Assembly (NCBI RefSeq): GCF_035918015.1
Contig: NZ_CP109132.1
Coordinates: 2,170,001 to 2,234,000 of the forward strand
Direction of reading: 5' to 3'
DNA length: 64,000 bases
From: Streptomyces sp. NBC_01754
GTDB taxonomy: Bacteria; Actinomycetota; Actinomycetes; Streptomycetales; Streptomycetaceae
The first letter of the stretch is position 1. Each line of letters starts with the position of its first letter. Positions 1 to 8,932 of this stretch are shown in pieces. The notes beneath the pieces were generated by a model that saw only the letters and a program-made list of their open reading frames with translations, did no database searches and had not been told where the DNA came from. Position numbers and translations under genes: made by a program.

Positions 1-712
1 GGCAGAGGGTGAGCGGCACCCGGTCGGATACCAGCCGTTCCACCAGTTCGGGGTCCTCCATACAGCGCAGTCCGTGGTCGACGCGCTCGACGCCCAGTAC
101 GTCCAGGGCCTCGCGGATGTAGGCGGGCGGGCCCTCCTCGCCCGCGTGGGCGACCTTGCGCAGGCCGAGGGCGGCGGCCGCCTCGTAGACCTCACGGAAC
201 TTCGCCGGCGGGTGGCCGACCTCCGCGGAGTCCAGGCCGACGGCGCTGATGCGGTGCAGGTACGGCTTGGCGGCCTCCAGGGTCGCGAGCGCCGACTCGG
301 CGGACTCGTCACGCAGGAAGCACATGATCAGCTGGGTGGAGACGCCGTGCGTCTCCTCGCTGCGCTCCAGCGCCCTGCCGAGCCCGTCGATCACGGTGCC
401 GATCGGCACGCCCCGGGCGGTGTGGGCCTGCGGGTCGAAGAAGATCTCCGCGTGCCGGACGCCCTGGGCGGCGGCGCGGGCGAGGTAGGCGTCGGCCAGC
501 TCGGCGAAGTCCTCCTCGGTGCGCAGCACGGCCATGAGGGCGTAGTAGAGGTCGAGGAAGCTCTGGAGGTCGTCGAAGAGGTACGCGGTGCGCAACTCCT
601 CGGTGTCCGCGTAGGGCAGGTCGACGCCGTTGCGGGCGGCGAGTGCGAAGGCCAGCTCGGGTTCGAGGGTCCCCTCGATGTGGAGGTGGAGTTCTGCTTT
701 GGGGAGAGGCAC
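1..712 (-). CDS. add: Adenosine deaminase, N-terminal part (3' end lies outside the window)
   Basis: Only the first 237 codons are in the window. The enzyme deaminates adenosine to inosine in purine salvage in the cytoplasm. The N-terminus reads PLPKAELHLHIEGTL, the metal-binding HxH motif typical of the family, and near the window edge the frame reads VDHGLRCMEDPELVERL, which matches the conserved region around a catalytic Asp/His. I chose the GTG at 712 because the stop of the RNase Z gene lies 17 bases upstream, leaving little room for another start; the ribosome binding site is weak (GAG). It appears to be the last of three genes read in the order HIT, rnz, add. An adenosine-deaminase-like or adenine deaminase specificity cannot be excluded without the C-terminus. 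Confidence 0.9.
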   Translation of the reverse strand, partial: MPLPKAELHLHIEGTLEPELAFALAARNGVDLPYADTEELRTAYLFDDLQSFLDLYYALMAVLRTEEDFAELADAYLARAAAQGVRHAEIFFDPQAHTARGVPIGTVIDGLGRALERSEETHGVSTQLIMCFLRDESAESALATLEAAKPYLHRISAVGLDSAEVGHPPAKFREVYEAAAALGLRKVAHAGEEGPPAYIREALDVLGVERVDHGLRCMEDPELVERLVSDRVPLTLC

Positions 713-729
713 GGGGTTCTCACTACTGG

Positions 730-1638
730 TTACGGGTGGCGGGTGGGTACCGGGACCGTGATCAGGTCCTGGGCGATGGTGAGTTCGCCTTCGAAGCCGG
801 CCGCTCTGGCCTGGTCCTCGAAGAGCTGGGGGTCGTGGTAGCGCTGGGAGAAGTGCGTGAGCACGAGGTGCCGTACGCGGGACTCCTTCGCGACCCGGGC
901 CGCCTGGCCGGCGGTGAGGTGTCCGTGGTCGGCGGCGAGTTGTCCGTCCTCGTCGAGGAACGTCGACTCGATGACCAGCATGTCGCATCCCTCGGCGAGC
1001 GCGAAGGCGCCGTCGCAGAGCCTGGTGTCCATGACGAACGCGAACCGCTGGCCGCGGCGGGGCTCGGAGACCTGGTCGAGGGTGACGCCGCGAAGGACCC
1101 CGTCCCGCTGGATCCGTCCGACGTCGGATCCCGCGATGCCGTGCCCGGCGAGCTTCGCGGGGAGCATCCGCCGCCGGTCGGGTTCGGTGAGCCGGTAGCC
1201 GTAGGACTCGACGGGGTGGGAGAGCCTGCGGCCCTCCAGGGTGTACGCGGCGGTGGTGGCGAGGGTTCCGTCGGCGGCGACGGGTGCCTCGGTCAGCTCG
1301 ACGGTCTCGCGGTAGGCGGTGGAGTACCGCAGCCGGTCGAAGAAGCGCTGCCCGCTCGCCGGGTAGTGGGCGGTCACGGGGTGCGGGACCCGGTCGAGGT
1401 TGATCCGCTGGATCACCCCGGCCAGGCCCAGCGAGTGGTCCCCGTGGAAGTGCGTGACGCAGATCCGGTCGATGTCGTGGGCGGCGACACCCGCCCGCAG
1501 CATCTGGCGCTGCGTGCCCTCGCCCGGGTCGAAGAGGATGCCCTCGCCGTCCCAGCGCAGCAGGTAGCCGTTGTGGTTGCGGTGCCGGGTCGGCACCTGG
1601 CTGGCGGTGCCGAGGACGACGAGTTCGCGTACGGACAC
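730..1638 (-). CDS. rnz: Ribonuclease Z (tRNA 3'-processing endonuclease)
   Basis: 302 residues, the usual length for short-form RNase Z (tRNase Z-S), which cuts tRNA precursors after the discriminator base. The zinc motif HFHGDH is at residues 63-68 and the N-terminus has the metallo-beta-lactamase start [15 protein letters not shown]. Further conserved elements are the DTR stretch (VMDTRLCDG) and the C-terminal LTHFSQRY histidine motif. The start is GTG. It follows the HIT gene by 16 bases and precedes add by 17 bases, so the three genes are probably cotranscribed. Two tRNA genes without encoded CCA lie further along the window; RNase Z is the expected processing enzyme for such tRNAs, although that link is only biological context. 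Confidence 0.93.
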   Translation of the reverse strand: MSVRELVVLGTASQVPTRHRNHNGYLLRWDGEGILFDPGEGTQRQMLRAGVAAHDIDRICVTHFHGDHSLGLAGVIQRINLDRVPHPVTAHYPASGQRFFDRLRYSTAYRETVELTEAPVAADGTLATTAAYTLEGRRLSHPVESYGYRLTEPDRRRMLPAKLAGHGIAGSDVGRIQRDGVLRGVTLDQVSEPRRGQRFAFVMDTRLCDGAFALAEGCDMLVIESTFLDEDGQLAADHGHLTAGQAARVAKESRVRHLVLTHFSQRYHDPQLFEDQARAAGFEGELTIAQDLITVPVPTRHP

Positions 1639-1654
1639 GGAGGTGCGGGCCGCT

Positions 1655-2014
1655 CTAGCCGGGGGGCCACTGCATGCCGCGTCCGCCCAGGACGTGCGCG
1701 TGCGCGTGGAAGACGGTCTGGCCGGCTCCGGAACCGGTGTTGAGGACGATGCGGTAGCCGCTCTCGACGATCTTCTCGTCGGCGGCGACCAGTCCGGCCT
1801 CGCGCAGCATGTCCGCGGCGATCCGCGGTTCGGCCTCGGCGAGCGAGGCGGCGTCCGGGTAGTGCACCTTGGGGATGACCAGGACGTGGGTGGGCGCCTG
1901 GGGGTTTATGTCGCGGAAGGCGACGGTCGTCCCGCTCTCGCGGACGATGGTCGCCGGGATGTCACCCGTGACGATCTTGCAGAACAGGCAGTCGGACTGC
2001 GGTTCTCCCGCCAT
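1655..2014 (-). CDS. HIT family nucleotide hydrolase
   Basis: 119 residues, typical of small bacterial Hint-type HIT proteins, which hydrolyse adenosine phosphoramidates and related nucleotides. The histidine triad HAHAH is at residues 103-107, followed by [12 protein letters not shown], the usual Hint tail with its near-terminal Trp. The [13 protein letters not shown]-terminus carries two cysteines that may bind zinc together with a downstream His, as in other Hint proteins. It starts with ATG preceded by GGAGG at a good distance. It is first in the apparent HIT-rnz-add transcription unit. The exact physiological substrate cannot be read from sequence. Confidence 0.92.
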   Translation of the reverse strand: MAGEPQSDCLFCKIVTGDIPATIVRESGTTVAFRDINPQAPTHVLVIPKVHYPDAASLAEAEPRIAADMLREAGLVAADEKIVESGYRIVLNTGSGAGQTVFHAHAHVLGGRGMQWPPG

Positions 2015-2121
2015 ACCCGGCCTCCTCGGTCGTAAGGGTGAGCGTGCCCCGTCCGGGGCACCGCTCGGTGGACGTGATCGGTACCCGTCATGCTATCGGG
2101 CCCGGTGGGCGGTGCGGCCGG

Positions 2122-3186
2122 TCAGCGTGTCCGCGGCCGGTCGAACCAGATCGTCAGCGCGATGGGTGTCAGCCCCGTCCAGAAGAGCACCTGGGGAATA
2201 CCGCGCGCGGTCCACGGGACGAGGAGGATCGACAGGGCGCAGAGCGTCCCCCACGTCGCCTGCGCCAGCACGAGCCGGGCCCAGAAGAGCTCACGCACCA
2301 GCTCCCACATGCCCATGCGCACCCCGGTGCGCAGTCGGCGGTAGCGCCGCCAGGCGCCGAAGCCCCAGGCGGCGGCCATCAGGGTCAGGGCCCACAGACG
2401 GGTGGTGAGGGGCAGCGGCATCTCCTTCGCCCCGCCCTCGTCGGGGAAGATGTCCACGGCCAGGGCGGCCATGACCAGGCTGAGCACGGCGAGCCAGCGG
2501 GTGCCGCGCAGCATGCGGAAGACGGATCGGTACAACCCCATACGCAGACCCGTGTCCTCGGGATTCGCCGCGAGGGCCGTGGCGTATCCGTCGGTCACGT
2601 CCCTGAGTGCGGTGTCCGGCCTGAGTTCCCGGGCCGCGGCCTGCCGGGCGAGGGCCCAGGAGTTCCCCGGGTCGATGCGCAGGACCTCGGCGACGGCCCG
2701 GTCGCGTGGCTCGGGCAGGTCGCTGAGGGCGGCGATCCCCCAGAGCGCCTGGTAGGGCCCCACCTCCTCCGGGCTCAGCCGGACCGCCTGCCGGGCCGCC
2801 TCCAGAGACTCCGGCCGGCGTGGCTCCCAGGCGGTCAGGGCGTCGGAGAGCACGGCGTGGGACTGCCAGGCGTCGGGGCGGAGCCGGACGGCTTCCTCGG
2901 CCGCGGCGAGCGCCTCGTCGCAGCGGCCCACGCGCCGCAGCGCGTAGGCGCGCAGCAGCAGCGCGTCCATGTACTCGGGAGCGATGCGCAGCGCCTCTCC
3001 CGTCGTGGTGAGCACCTCGGTGATCTCCCGGGCGTCCCAGTGGCAGTGGGCGAGCCCGCACCAGGCGGCGGAGTCCTCCGGGTCCTCCGCCAGCCGCCGG
3101 GCGAGCAGCTCCTTCGCCCGGTCGACGCGACCGAGGGACCGGAGGGCGTCCGCCTGCTCGGTGAGGGGGTGGTGTCGGGTGGTCAC
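2122..3186 (-). CDS. TPR-repeat protein with C-terminal membrane segments
   Basis: 354 residues from a GTG at 3186. The GTG overlaps the stop of the upstream AAA+ gene in a GTGA junction, which implies translational coupling and decides the start; the frame is open much further upstream but that portion is an antisense-type shadow of the ATPase. Residues 1 to about 200 consist of degenerate tetratricopeptide repeats (motifs such as DEALAAAEEAVRLRPDAW and SLEAARQAVRLSPEEV). The last 150 residues hold about four hydrophobic segments (for example WLAVLSLVMAALAVDIF and LWALTLMAAAWGFGAW). I infer a membrane-anchored scaffold that works with the coupled ATPase. No enzymatic motif is visible and the function is unknown. 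Confidence 0.8.
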   Translation of the reverse strand: MTTRHHPLTEQADALRSLGRVDRAKELLARRLAEDPEDSAAWCGLAHCHWDAREITEVLTTTGEALRIAPEYMDALLLRAYALRRVGRCDEALAAAEEAVRLRPDAWQSHAVLSDALTAWEPRRPESLEAARQAVRLSPEEVGPYQALWGIAALSDLPEPRDRAVAEVLRIDPGNSWALARQAAARELRPDTALRDVTDGYATALAANPEDTGLRMGLYRSVFRMLRGTRWLAVLSLVMAALAVDIFPDEGGAKEMPLPLTTRLWALTLMAAAWGFGAWRRYRRLRTGVRMGMWELVRELFWARLVLAQATWGTLCALSILLVPWTARGIPQVLFWTGLTPIALTIWFDRPRTR

Positions 3187-4583
3187 AGCCGGCGCGTCTT
3201 CTTCAGATAGGCCATCAGGTCGTCGTAGCTCCCGCCGTCGTTGGCGTACATCGCGACGTTGCGCGCGGTCGCGAACCACGGTTCGGTGGAGGGCCGAAGG
3301 GCCTTGGCCGCGGCCAGCAGGTCCTTCATGTTGATCAGGCGGACGGTGCCGGTGCGGGCCGACTCCAGCAGGGCGGTTTCGGAGGCGGACTCGCAGAGGT
3401 GGGCGAGGTCGGCCCCGGAGAATCCGTCGGTCACCTTGACGAGCTTGCCCAGGTCGACCGACTCGATGGGCCGCTCGCTCAGGTGGTACCGCAGGATCGC
3501 CTCGCGGGCGGGGGCGTCGGGCGGCAGCACGAGCAGGGTGCGGTCCAGCCGGCCGGGGCGGCGCAGCGCGTTGTCCACGTCCCAGGGGACGTTGGTGGCC
3601 GCGAGGACGAACACGCCCTCGTTGGCGGCGCCGACGCCGTCGAGCTCGGTGAGGAGCTGGTTCACGGTGTTGCGCATACCGCTGCTCGCCATCCGGCTGC
3701 GCTTGGCGCCCAGGGCGTCGAGTTCGTCCAGGAAGACGACGCACGGTGCCTGCCGGCGCGCGGTCTGGAATATCTCGTGCATGTTGCGCTCGGAGTTGCC
3801 GATCCACATGTCGAGCACGTCGTTGACCGACACCGAGATGAAGCGGGCACCGAGCTCGCCCGCGACCGCCCGGGCGACGAACGTCTTGCCGCAGCCGGGC
3901 GGGCCGTAGAGCAGGAGGCCGCCGCGCAGGCTCTTGCCGTACAGCTTGCGCAGCTCGGGATTGCGCAGCGGGGCGAGGAACGCCGCCTCGAGGCGCTCCT
4001 TGACCTCTTCCATGCCGCCGACGTCGGCCAGGCGCAGCGTGGGCGTCTCGGTCTCCCAGGCCGAGGCGTCCCCGGGGTCTCCGCCGCCGTCCGCGGCGAG
4101 CGGGGCCTCGGGTGTGCCGGTGGTGGCCGGCGGCGTCACGAAACGGGGCGGTACGGCGTCCTTGATCTCGTCCTCGGCGGCCCGCCAGTCGAACCCCCGG
4201 GCGGGGGCCGGGGATCCGCCGGCCCCCTCGTCACCCTGCGGCCGCTGACCGGGATCCGTGCCCGGAGGCGGCGGGTCCGCCGGCGCCACGGGTCGCGGTG
4301 GAGCGGTCACGGCCGCGGGAACCGTCGCCCCCGCGGGTGCCGTCACGACCGCGGGACGTGCCGGGGCGACAGGTTGTTCCGGGGCCATCGCACGGAGCAT
4401 CAGGGCGCGCACCGCCTCGTCCCCCGGGGCGTGCTGGAGCGCCACCGCCGCCTCCGCGACGGCCGCCTCGGGCCGGCCCTCGGCGATCAGGAGACCGGCG
4501 AGGTGCAGCCGCAGGGGTACGTCGTCGGGCGCCGCCTCCACAGCGGTGCGCAGGCTCCGGATCAAGGGGGATTCGTGGGACAT
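3183..4583 (-). CDS. AAA+ ATPase with N-terminal TPR-like region (FtsH/Cdc48-type module)
   Basis: 466 residues. Residues 1-65 look like a TPR helix pair (AVAEAAVALQHAPGDEAV), residues 66-175 are a Pro/Ala-rich linker, and residues 180-440 are a classical AAA module. Walker A GPPGCGKT is at 227-234, Walker B VVFLDELD at 282-289, and the second region of homology reads NALRRPGRLDRTLLV with candidate arginine fingers. There is no protease zinc motif (HEXGH) after the ATPase, so this is not FtsH; it is more like a stand-alone Cdc48/spastin-type remodeller. It is read together with the TPR membrane protein through a 4-base overlap. Substrate unknown; the pair may form a membrane-associated remodelling complex. 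Confidence 0.85.
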   Translation of the reverse strand: MSHESPLIRSLRTAVEAAPDDVPLRLHLAGLLIAEGRPEAAVAEAAVALQHAPGDEAVRALMLRAMAPEQPVAPARPAVVTAPAGATVPAAVTAPPRPVAPADPPPPGTDPGQRPQGDEGAGGSPAPARGFDWRAAEDEIKDAVPPRFVTPPATTGTPEAPLAADGGGDPGDASAWETETPTLRLADVGGMEEVKERLEAAFLAPLRNPELRKLYGKSLRGGLLLYGPPGCGKTFVARAVAGELGARFISVSVNDVLDMWIGNSERNMHEIFQTARRQAPCVVFLDELDALGAKRSRMASSGMRNTVNQLLTELDGVGAANEGVFVLAATNVPWDVDNALRRPGRLDRTLLVLPPDAPAREAILRYHLSERPIESVDLGKLVKVTDGFSGADLAHLCESASETALLESARTGTVRLINMKDLLAAAKALRPSTEPWFATARNVAMYANDGGSYDDLMAYLKKTRRL

Positions 4584-4634
4584 GGGGACACCCTACGGAA
4601 AGGGTCCGACAACAGGCCCCGGGGGCCGCCGACT

Positions 4635-5378
4635 TCAGCTCCAGCGCCCGGTGCGCCCCATCAGCAGCGCCGCCGCCGCCGTCCCCGCGGTCGAGGTGCG
4701 CAGCACGCTCGGGCCGAGCCGGTACGGCGGGGCCCCGGCCTCGGCGAAGGCGGCCAGCTCCTGCGGACAGACGCCGCCCTCCGGGCCCACGACCAGCACG
4801 ATCGAGCCCTGGACCGGGAGTTCGGCGGTGGCCAGCGGGGCGCCGGGGACGTCCCGGTCCTCGTGCAGGACGCCCGCGAAGTCCGCGCCGGCCAGCAGGG
4901 CGGCGACCTGCTTGGTCGTCATCACCGCGGACACCTCGGGGAAGCGGACCCGGCGCGACTGCTTGCCCGCCTCCCGCGCGGTGGTGCGCCACTTGGCCAG
5001 CGACTTGAGCCCGCGGTCGCCCTTCCACTGTGTGATGCACCGCGCGGCCTGCCAGGGCACGATCGCGTCCACGCCGGTCTCGGTCATCGTCTCGACGGCG
5101 ACCTCGCCCCGGTCGCCCTTGGGGAGTGCCTGGACGACGGTGATCCTGGGCAGGGGCGCGGGTTCCTCACGCACCGCCGCGAGGTCGACCACGAGCCGGT
5201 CCTTGCCCTCGGCCGCGCGGACGACGCCGTGCGCCCAGTGGCCGTGTCCGTCGGTGAGGACGACGTCCTCACCCGCCGCCAGCCGCTTCACCGAGACGGC
5301 GTGCCGGCCCTCGGGTCCGTCCAGCACGAACTCCGGCCCGTCAGCCAGGTGTTCGACCACGAAGACAGGTGCCGTCAC
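4635..5378 (-). CDS. rsmE: 16S rRNA (uracil1498-N3)-methyltransferase
   Basis: 247 residues. RsmE methylates N3 of U1498 in the decoding region of 16S rRNA using S-adenosylmethionine. The C-terminal SPOUT knot is recognisable: VLVVGPEGGVCPQELAAF followed by LGPSVLRTSTAGTAAAALL. The N-terminal PUA-like part contains ITVVQALPKGDRGEVAVETMTE, also family-typical. The GTG start at 5378 overlaps the TGA of the upstream flavin oxidoreductase (GTGA) and is preceded by AAGGAGG, a strong ribosome binding site. A longer open frame upstream is the shadow of the oxidoreductase gene. In related genomes rsmE usually sits close to dnaJ, as it does here. Confidence 0.92.
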   Translation of the reverse strand: MTAPVFVVEHLADGPEFVLDGPEGRHAVSVKRLAAGEDVVLTDGHGHWAHGVVRAAEGKDRLVVDLAAVREEPAPLPRITVVQALPKGDRGEVAVETMTETGVDAIVPWQAARCITQWKGDRGLKSLAKWRTTAREAGKQSRRVRFPEVSAVMTTKQVAALLAGADFAGVLHEDRDVPGAPLATAELPVQGSIVLVVGPEGGVCPQELAAFAEAGAPPYRLGPSVLRTSTAGTAAAALLMGRTGRWS

Positions 5379-6448
5379 CGCGTCCTCCTTCCCTTCACCG
5401 CCGCACGCGCGGCGTCCATTTCGGTGGCGAGCAGTTCCACGAGTTCCCCGGCGGGCAGCTCGCGTGCCATCCGGTGGCCCTGGCCCGCCCACAGAGCCAT
5501 GCCCTGGGCGTCCCCGGCCCGGGCGGCGGCCTTGCGCAGCCCGCTGGTCAGCTGGTGCACCTGGGGGTAGGCGGCGGGGGCGTACGGTCCGTGCTCCCGG
5601 ACGAAGCGGTTGACCAGCCCCCGGGCCGGACGGCCGGAGAACGCCCGGGTCAGCGTCGTCGTCACGTACAGCGGGTCGGTCAGGGCCTGCTTGTGCAGCA
5701 GGTGCGCGCCCGACTCGGGGCAGGCCAGGAACGCGGTCCCGAGCTGGGCCGCGTCCGCACCCGCCGCCAGCACCGCGGTGATCTGGGAGCCCCGCATCAG
5801 CCCGCCGGCCGCGACGACCGGCAGCTGGACGCTCTCGCGGACCCCGGCGACGAGGGTGAGCAGGCCGGTGCCGGTGAGTCCGCCCTGCGGGTCGTCGCGG
5901 TGCGTGGACCGGTGGCCGCCCGCCTCGACGCCCTGGACGCAGACCGCGTGGGCGCCCGCCCACTGCGCGTTCCGGGCCTCCTGGACCGAGGTCACGGTCA
6001 CCACGGTGAACGTGCCCGCCCCGGCGAACGCGTCGAGGACCTCACGGGTGGGGCAGCCGAAGGTGAAGGAGACCACGGGCACGGGGTCGTCGAGCAGGGT
6101 GGCGACCTTGGCCTCGTAACCGTCGTCGCCGTCGGCGTCCGGGTCGCCGAGCGGGGTCTCGTACCAGGCGGCCTCACCGGCGAGCTGATGGCGGTACACC
6201 TCGACGGCGCCGGTGTCAGCGAGCCGGGGCTGCGGCATGAAGAGGTTGACGCCGAAGGGCTGGCCGGTCAGCGCGCGCAGCTGCTTGATCTCCTGGTACA
6301 TCCCGTCCGCCGTCTTGTAACCGGCGGCGAGGAAACCGAGCCCCCCGGCCTCGGCGACGGCGGCGGCCAGAGAGGGGCCGGAGACGCCGCCGGCCATCGG
6401 AGCCTGTACGACGGGGTAGCGGCTCAGGTCGGTCAGCGCCAAGGACAT
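5375..6448 (-). CDS. Nitronate monooxygenase family FMN protein
   Basis: 357 residues, TIM-barrel flavoprotein of the 2-nitropropane dioxygenase/nitronate monooxygenase type. Seen in sequence: N-terminal YPVVQAPMAGGVSGPSLAAAVAEAGGLGF, the substrate/FMN-loop GVNLFMPQP, the HAVCVQGVEAGGH segment with the conserved histidine, and the phosphate-binding VVAAGGLMRGSQITAVLAAGADAAQLGTAF. Members oxidise alkyl nitronates such as propionate-3-nitronate; some are enoyl-ACP reductases (FabK), which are related in fold. The gene is translationally coupled to rsmE by a GTGA overlap. It begins just downstream of the strong hairpin that ends the hrcA-dnaJ unit, so it should have its own promoter in the short space 6449-6523, which I could not define. 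Confidence 0.85.
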   Translation of the reverse strand: MSLALTDLSRYPVVQAPMAGGVSGPSLAAAVAEAGGLGFLAAGYKTADGMYQEIKQLRALTGQPFGVNLFMPQPRLADTGAVEVYRHQLAGEAAWYETPLGDPDADGDDGYEAKVATLLDDPVPVVSFTFGCPTREVLDAFAGAGTFTVVTVTSVQEARNAQWAGAHAVCVQGVEAGGHRSTHRDDPQGGLTGTGLLTLVAGVRESVQLPVVAAGGLMRGSQITAVLAAGADAAQLGTAFLACPESGAHLLHKQALTDPLYVTTTLTRAFSGRPARGLVNRFVREHGPYAPAAYPQVHQLTSGLRKAAARAGDAQGMALWAGQGHRMARELPAGELVELLATEMDAARAAVKGRRTR

Positions 6449-6523
6449 GCCCGCATCGTGCCACGTCCCGCCCGACGGGCCGAATCAGCCGTCATCGCCC
6501 CCGCGTGGCCCTCCGGACGTACG

Positions 6524-6562
6524 CCGCACCGCCCGCCGGTACGGGACCGGCGGGCGGTGCGG
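6524..6562 (-). terminator. Terminator hairpin downstream of dnaJ
   Basis: A perfect 17-bp inverted repeat (CCGCACCGCCCGCCGGT and its complement) with a 5-base loop lies 54 bases past the dnaJ stop. Without a T-run it is the usual Streptomyces type. It separates the hrcA-dnaJ unit from the oxidoreductase-rsmE unit. Confidence 0.75.
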
Positions 6563-6615
6563 GACGGCCGCTGACCCGGATCCGGCGGCCGTCGAGGGCG
6601 TCCGCCGAAGCGGGG

Positions 6616-7752
6616 TCAGCGGCCGTTGAAGGCGTCTTTCAGCCGGGAGAACAGGCCCTGCTGACCGGGCTGGAACTGGCCGGTGGGCCGCTCCTCGCCG
6701 CGCAGCTGGGACAGCTCCCGCAGCAACCGCTCCTGCTCGGGATCGAGCTTGGTCGGGGTGATCACCTCGACGTGCACGATCAGGTCGCCGCGTCCGCCCC
6801 CGCGCAGGTGCGTGATGCCCCGGCCGTGCAGCGGGACCGACTGGCCGGACTGGGTGCCCGGCCGGATGTCGATCTCCTCCACGCCGTCCAGCGTCTCCAA
6901 CGGCACCTGGGTACCGAGGGCCGCGGCCGTCATCGGGATGGTGACCGTGCAGTGCAGGTCGTCGCCGCGCCGCTGGAACACGTTGTGCGCCAGCTCGTGG
7001 ATCTCGACGTACAGGTCACCGGCGGGGCCGCCGCCGGGGCCGACCTCGCCCTCGCCCGCGAGCTGGATCCGGGTGCCGTTGTCGACCCCCGCGGGGATCT
7101 TCACCGTCAGGGTGCGCCGCGAGCGAATGCGGCCGTCGCCGGCGCACTCGGGGCACGGGGTCGGCACGACCGTACCGAAGCCCTGGCACTGCGGGCAGGG
7201 ACGCGAGGTCATGACCTGGCCGAGGAAGGACCGGGTGACCTGGGAGACCTCACCGCGGCCGCGGCACATGTCACAGGTCTGAGCGGAGGTGCCGGGCGCG
7301 GCACCCTCGCCGCTACAGGTCGTACAGACGACCGCCGTGTCGACCTGGATGTCCTTGGTCGTACCGAAGGCCGCCTCGTTGAGGTCGATCTCCAGCCGGA
7401 TCATGGCGTCCTGGCCGCGCCGGGTCCGCGAACGGGGCCCGCGCTGCGCGGTGTTGCCGAAGAACGCGTCCATGATGTCGCTGAAGTTGCCGAAGCCGCC
7501 GGCCCCGAAGCCGCCCGCGCCCCCGCCGCCCTGGGAGGACAGCGGGTCGCCGCCGAGGTCGTAGACCTGCTTCTTCTGCGGGTCCGACAGCACCTCGTAG
7601 GCGGCGTTGATCTCCTTGAACCGCTCCTGGGTCTTCGGATCGGGATTGACATCCGGGTGCAGCTCGCGGGCGAGTCTGCGGAATGCCTTCTTGATCTCGT
7701 CCTGGGAAGCGTCGCGGCGCACGCCGAGTACGGCGTAGTAGTCCGTGGCCAC
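6616..7752 (-). CDS. dnaJ: Chaperone DnaJ (second, HrcA-linked copy)
   Basis: 378 residues with full type-I architecture. The J domain occupies residues 1-70 with the HPD triad (ELHPDVNPDPK), followed by a Gly-rich region (GGGGAGGFGAGGFGNFSD), then four zinc-finger CxxCxGxG repeats (CTTCSGEG, CDMCRGRG, CPQCQGFG, CPECAGDG) and the C-terminal peptide-binding domain. It stimulates the DnaK ATPase and holds unfolded proteins. The GTG start directly abuts the hrcA TAA stop with no spacer, so the two genes are one operon. Because it is downstream of the CIRCE operator it should be heat-inducible through HrcA. Streptomyces commonly have another dnaJ in the dnaK operon; this is the copy usually called dnaJ2. 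Confidence 0.96.
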   Translation of the reverse strand: MATDYYAVLGVRRDASQDEIKKAFRRLARELHPDVNPDPKTQERFKEINAAYEVLSDPQKKQVYDLGGDPLSSQGGGGAGGFGAGGFGNFSDIMDAFFGNTAQRGPRSRTRRGQDAMIRLEIDLNEAAFGTTKDIQVDTAVVCTTCSGEGAAPGTSAQTCDMCRGRGEVSQVTRSFLGQVMTSRPCPQCQGFGTVVPTPCPECAGDGRIRSRRTLTVKIPAGVDNGTRIQLAGEGEVGPGGGPAGDLYVEIHELAHNVFQRRGDDLHCTVTIPMTAAALGTQVPLETLDGVEEIDIRPGTQSGQSVPLHGRGITHLRGGGRGDLIVHVEVITPTKLDPEQERLLRELSQLRGEERPTGQFQPGQQGLFSRLKDAFNGR

Positions 7753-8769
7753 TTACGACTCCGCCAGGATCTGTCCGACGTAACGTGCCACTGCGCGTAC
7801 CGCTCCCATCGTTCCGGGGTAGTCCATGCGGGTCGGTCCGACCACGCCGAGTTTGGCGACTGCCTCGTCGCCCGAACCGTAGCCGACCGCGACGACGGAC
7901 GTGGAGTTGAGCCCCTCGTGGGCGTTCTCGTGCCCGATCCGTACGGTCATGCCTGAGTCCGTGGCCTCACCGAGCAGCTTCAGCAGGACGACCTGCTCCT
8001 CCAGTGCCTCCAGCACCGGCCGGATCATCACAGGGAAGTCGTGCCCGAAGCGGGTGAGGTTGGAGGTGCCGCCGATGATCAGCCGCTCCTCCGTCTCTTC
8101 GACCAGAGTTTCGAGAAGGACGGACAGGACCGTGGACACGGTCGCCCGGTCCTCGGCCTCGAAGGACTCCGGAAGGTCCTGCACCAGCTGCGGGACGTCC
8201 GCGAAACGGCGCCCGACGACCCGGCTGTTGAGCCGGGCCCGCAGATCCGCCAGAGCGGTGTCACCGAACGGGGCAGGGCAGTCGATCATACGCTGCTCGA
8301 CGCGGCCCGTGTCCGTGATCAGGACGAGCATCAGCCGGGCGGGAGCCAGCGAGAGCAGCTCCACGTGCCGCACCGTCGAACGGGTCAGCGAGGGGTACTG
8401 CACGACGGCGACCTGCCGGGTCAGCTGCGCCAGCAGCCGGACGGTACGGCCCACCACGTCGTCGAGGTCGACCGCGCCGTCGAGGAAGTTCTGGATCGCG
8501 CGGCGCTCCGGCGACGACAGGGGCTTGACCCCCGCGAGCCTGTCGACGAAGAGCCGGTACCCCTTGTCCGTGGGGATACGCCCCGCACTGGTGTGCGGCT
8601 GGGCGATGAAGCCCTCGTCCTCCAGCACCGCCATGTCGTTGCGGACGGTGGCCGGGGAGACCCCCAGGTTGTGCCGCTCCGTGAGCGCCTTGGAGCCGAC
8701 CGGCTCCTCGGTGCCGACATAGTCCTGGACGATGGCGCGCAGCACTTCGAGTCTGCGTTCGCTGAGCAC
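7753..8769 (-). CDS. hrcA: Heat-inducible transcription repressor HrcA
   Basis: 338 residues. HrcA binds CIRCE operators and represses groE and its own operon; GroEL assists its folding. The N-terminal winged helix is clear ([20 protein letters not shown], then [19 protein letters not shown]), followed by the GAF-like dimerisation domain. I chose the GTG at 8769, preceded by GGAGGTG; an open frame continues to 8982 but it runs through the operator and promoter. The perfect CIRCE element at 8806-8832 lies 37 bases upstream, giving direct evidence for autoregulation. dnaJ follows without a gap. Confidence 0.96.
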   Translation of the reverse strand: MLSERRLEVLRAIVQDYVGTEEPVGSKALTERHNLGVSPATVRNDMAVLEDEGFIAQPHTSAGRIPTDKGYRLFVDRLAGVKPLSSPERRAIQNFLDGAVDLDDVVGRTVRLLAQLTRQVAVVQYPSLTRSTVRHVELLSLAPARLMLVLITDTGRVEQRMIDCPAPFGDTALADLRARLNSRVVGRRFADVPQLVQDLPESFEAEDRATVSTVLSVLLETLVEETEERLIIGGTSNLTRFGHDFPVMIRPVLEALEEQVVLLKLLGEATDSGMTVRIGHENAHEGLNSTSVVAVGYGSGDEAVAKLGVVGPTRMDYPGTMGAVRAVARYVGQILAES

Positions 8770-8805
8770 CGCGCACACCTCCAGCTGTCGGTCTCCGGTC
8801 CCTGC

Positions 8806-8832
8806 CTGGCACTCTGTCCGTTCGAGTGCCAG
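8806..8832 (-). promoter_or_regulatory. CIRCE operator (HrcA-binding site)
   Basis: CTGGCACTC - 9 bases - GAGTGCCAG is a perfect 9-9-9 inverted repeat. It matches the CIRCE consensus (TTAGCACTC-N9-GAGTGCTAA) except at its outer positions, as is common in actinomycetes. It lies between the hrcA promoter and start codon, so HrcA bound here would block early transcription. Confidence 0.93.
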
Positions 8833-8844
8833 CGATCCCCCGTC

Positions 8845-8875
8845 AGTGTACGGGGGCGGGGTGGGCCCGGGGCAA
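8845..8875 (-). promoter_or_regulatory. Probable housekeeping promoter of hrcA-dnaJ
   Basis: On the minus strand TTGCCC (8870-8875) and TACACT (8845-8850) are separated by 19 bases, a slightly long HrdB-type promoter. The -10 ends 12 bases before the CIRCE element, which is where a repressible start is expected. Confidence 0.5.
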
Positions 8876-8932
8876 GGGCGACCGGCCAGGCCGTCGCGCG
8901 AGGTTCCGGGTCGTTGCCGATAGCGTCGCCCC

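Noticed and set aside
643-1743. Long plus-strand ORFs opposite rnz and many similar antisense frames across the window
   Set aside because: These are mirror frames of high-GC genes with no family features or ribosome binding sites.
2122-3807. 561-codon open frame that would fuse the TPR protein to upstream sequence
   Set aside because: The upstream part is a frame-shifted shadow of the AAA+ gene; the GTG at 3186 with GTGA overlap explains the real gene.
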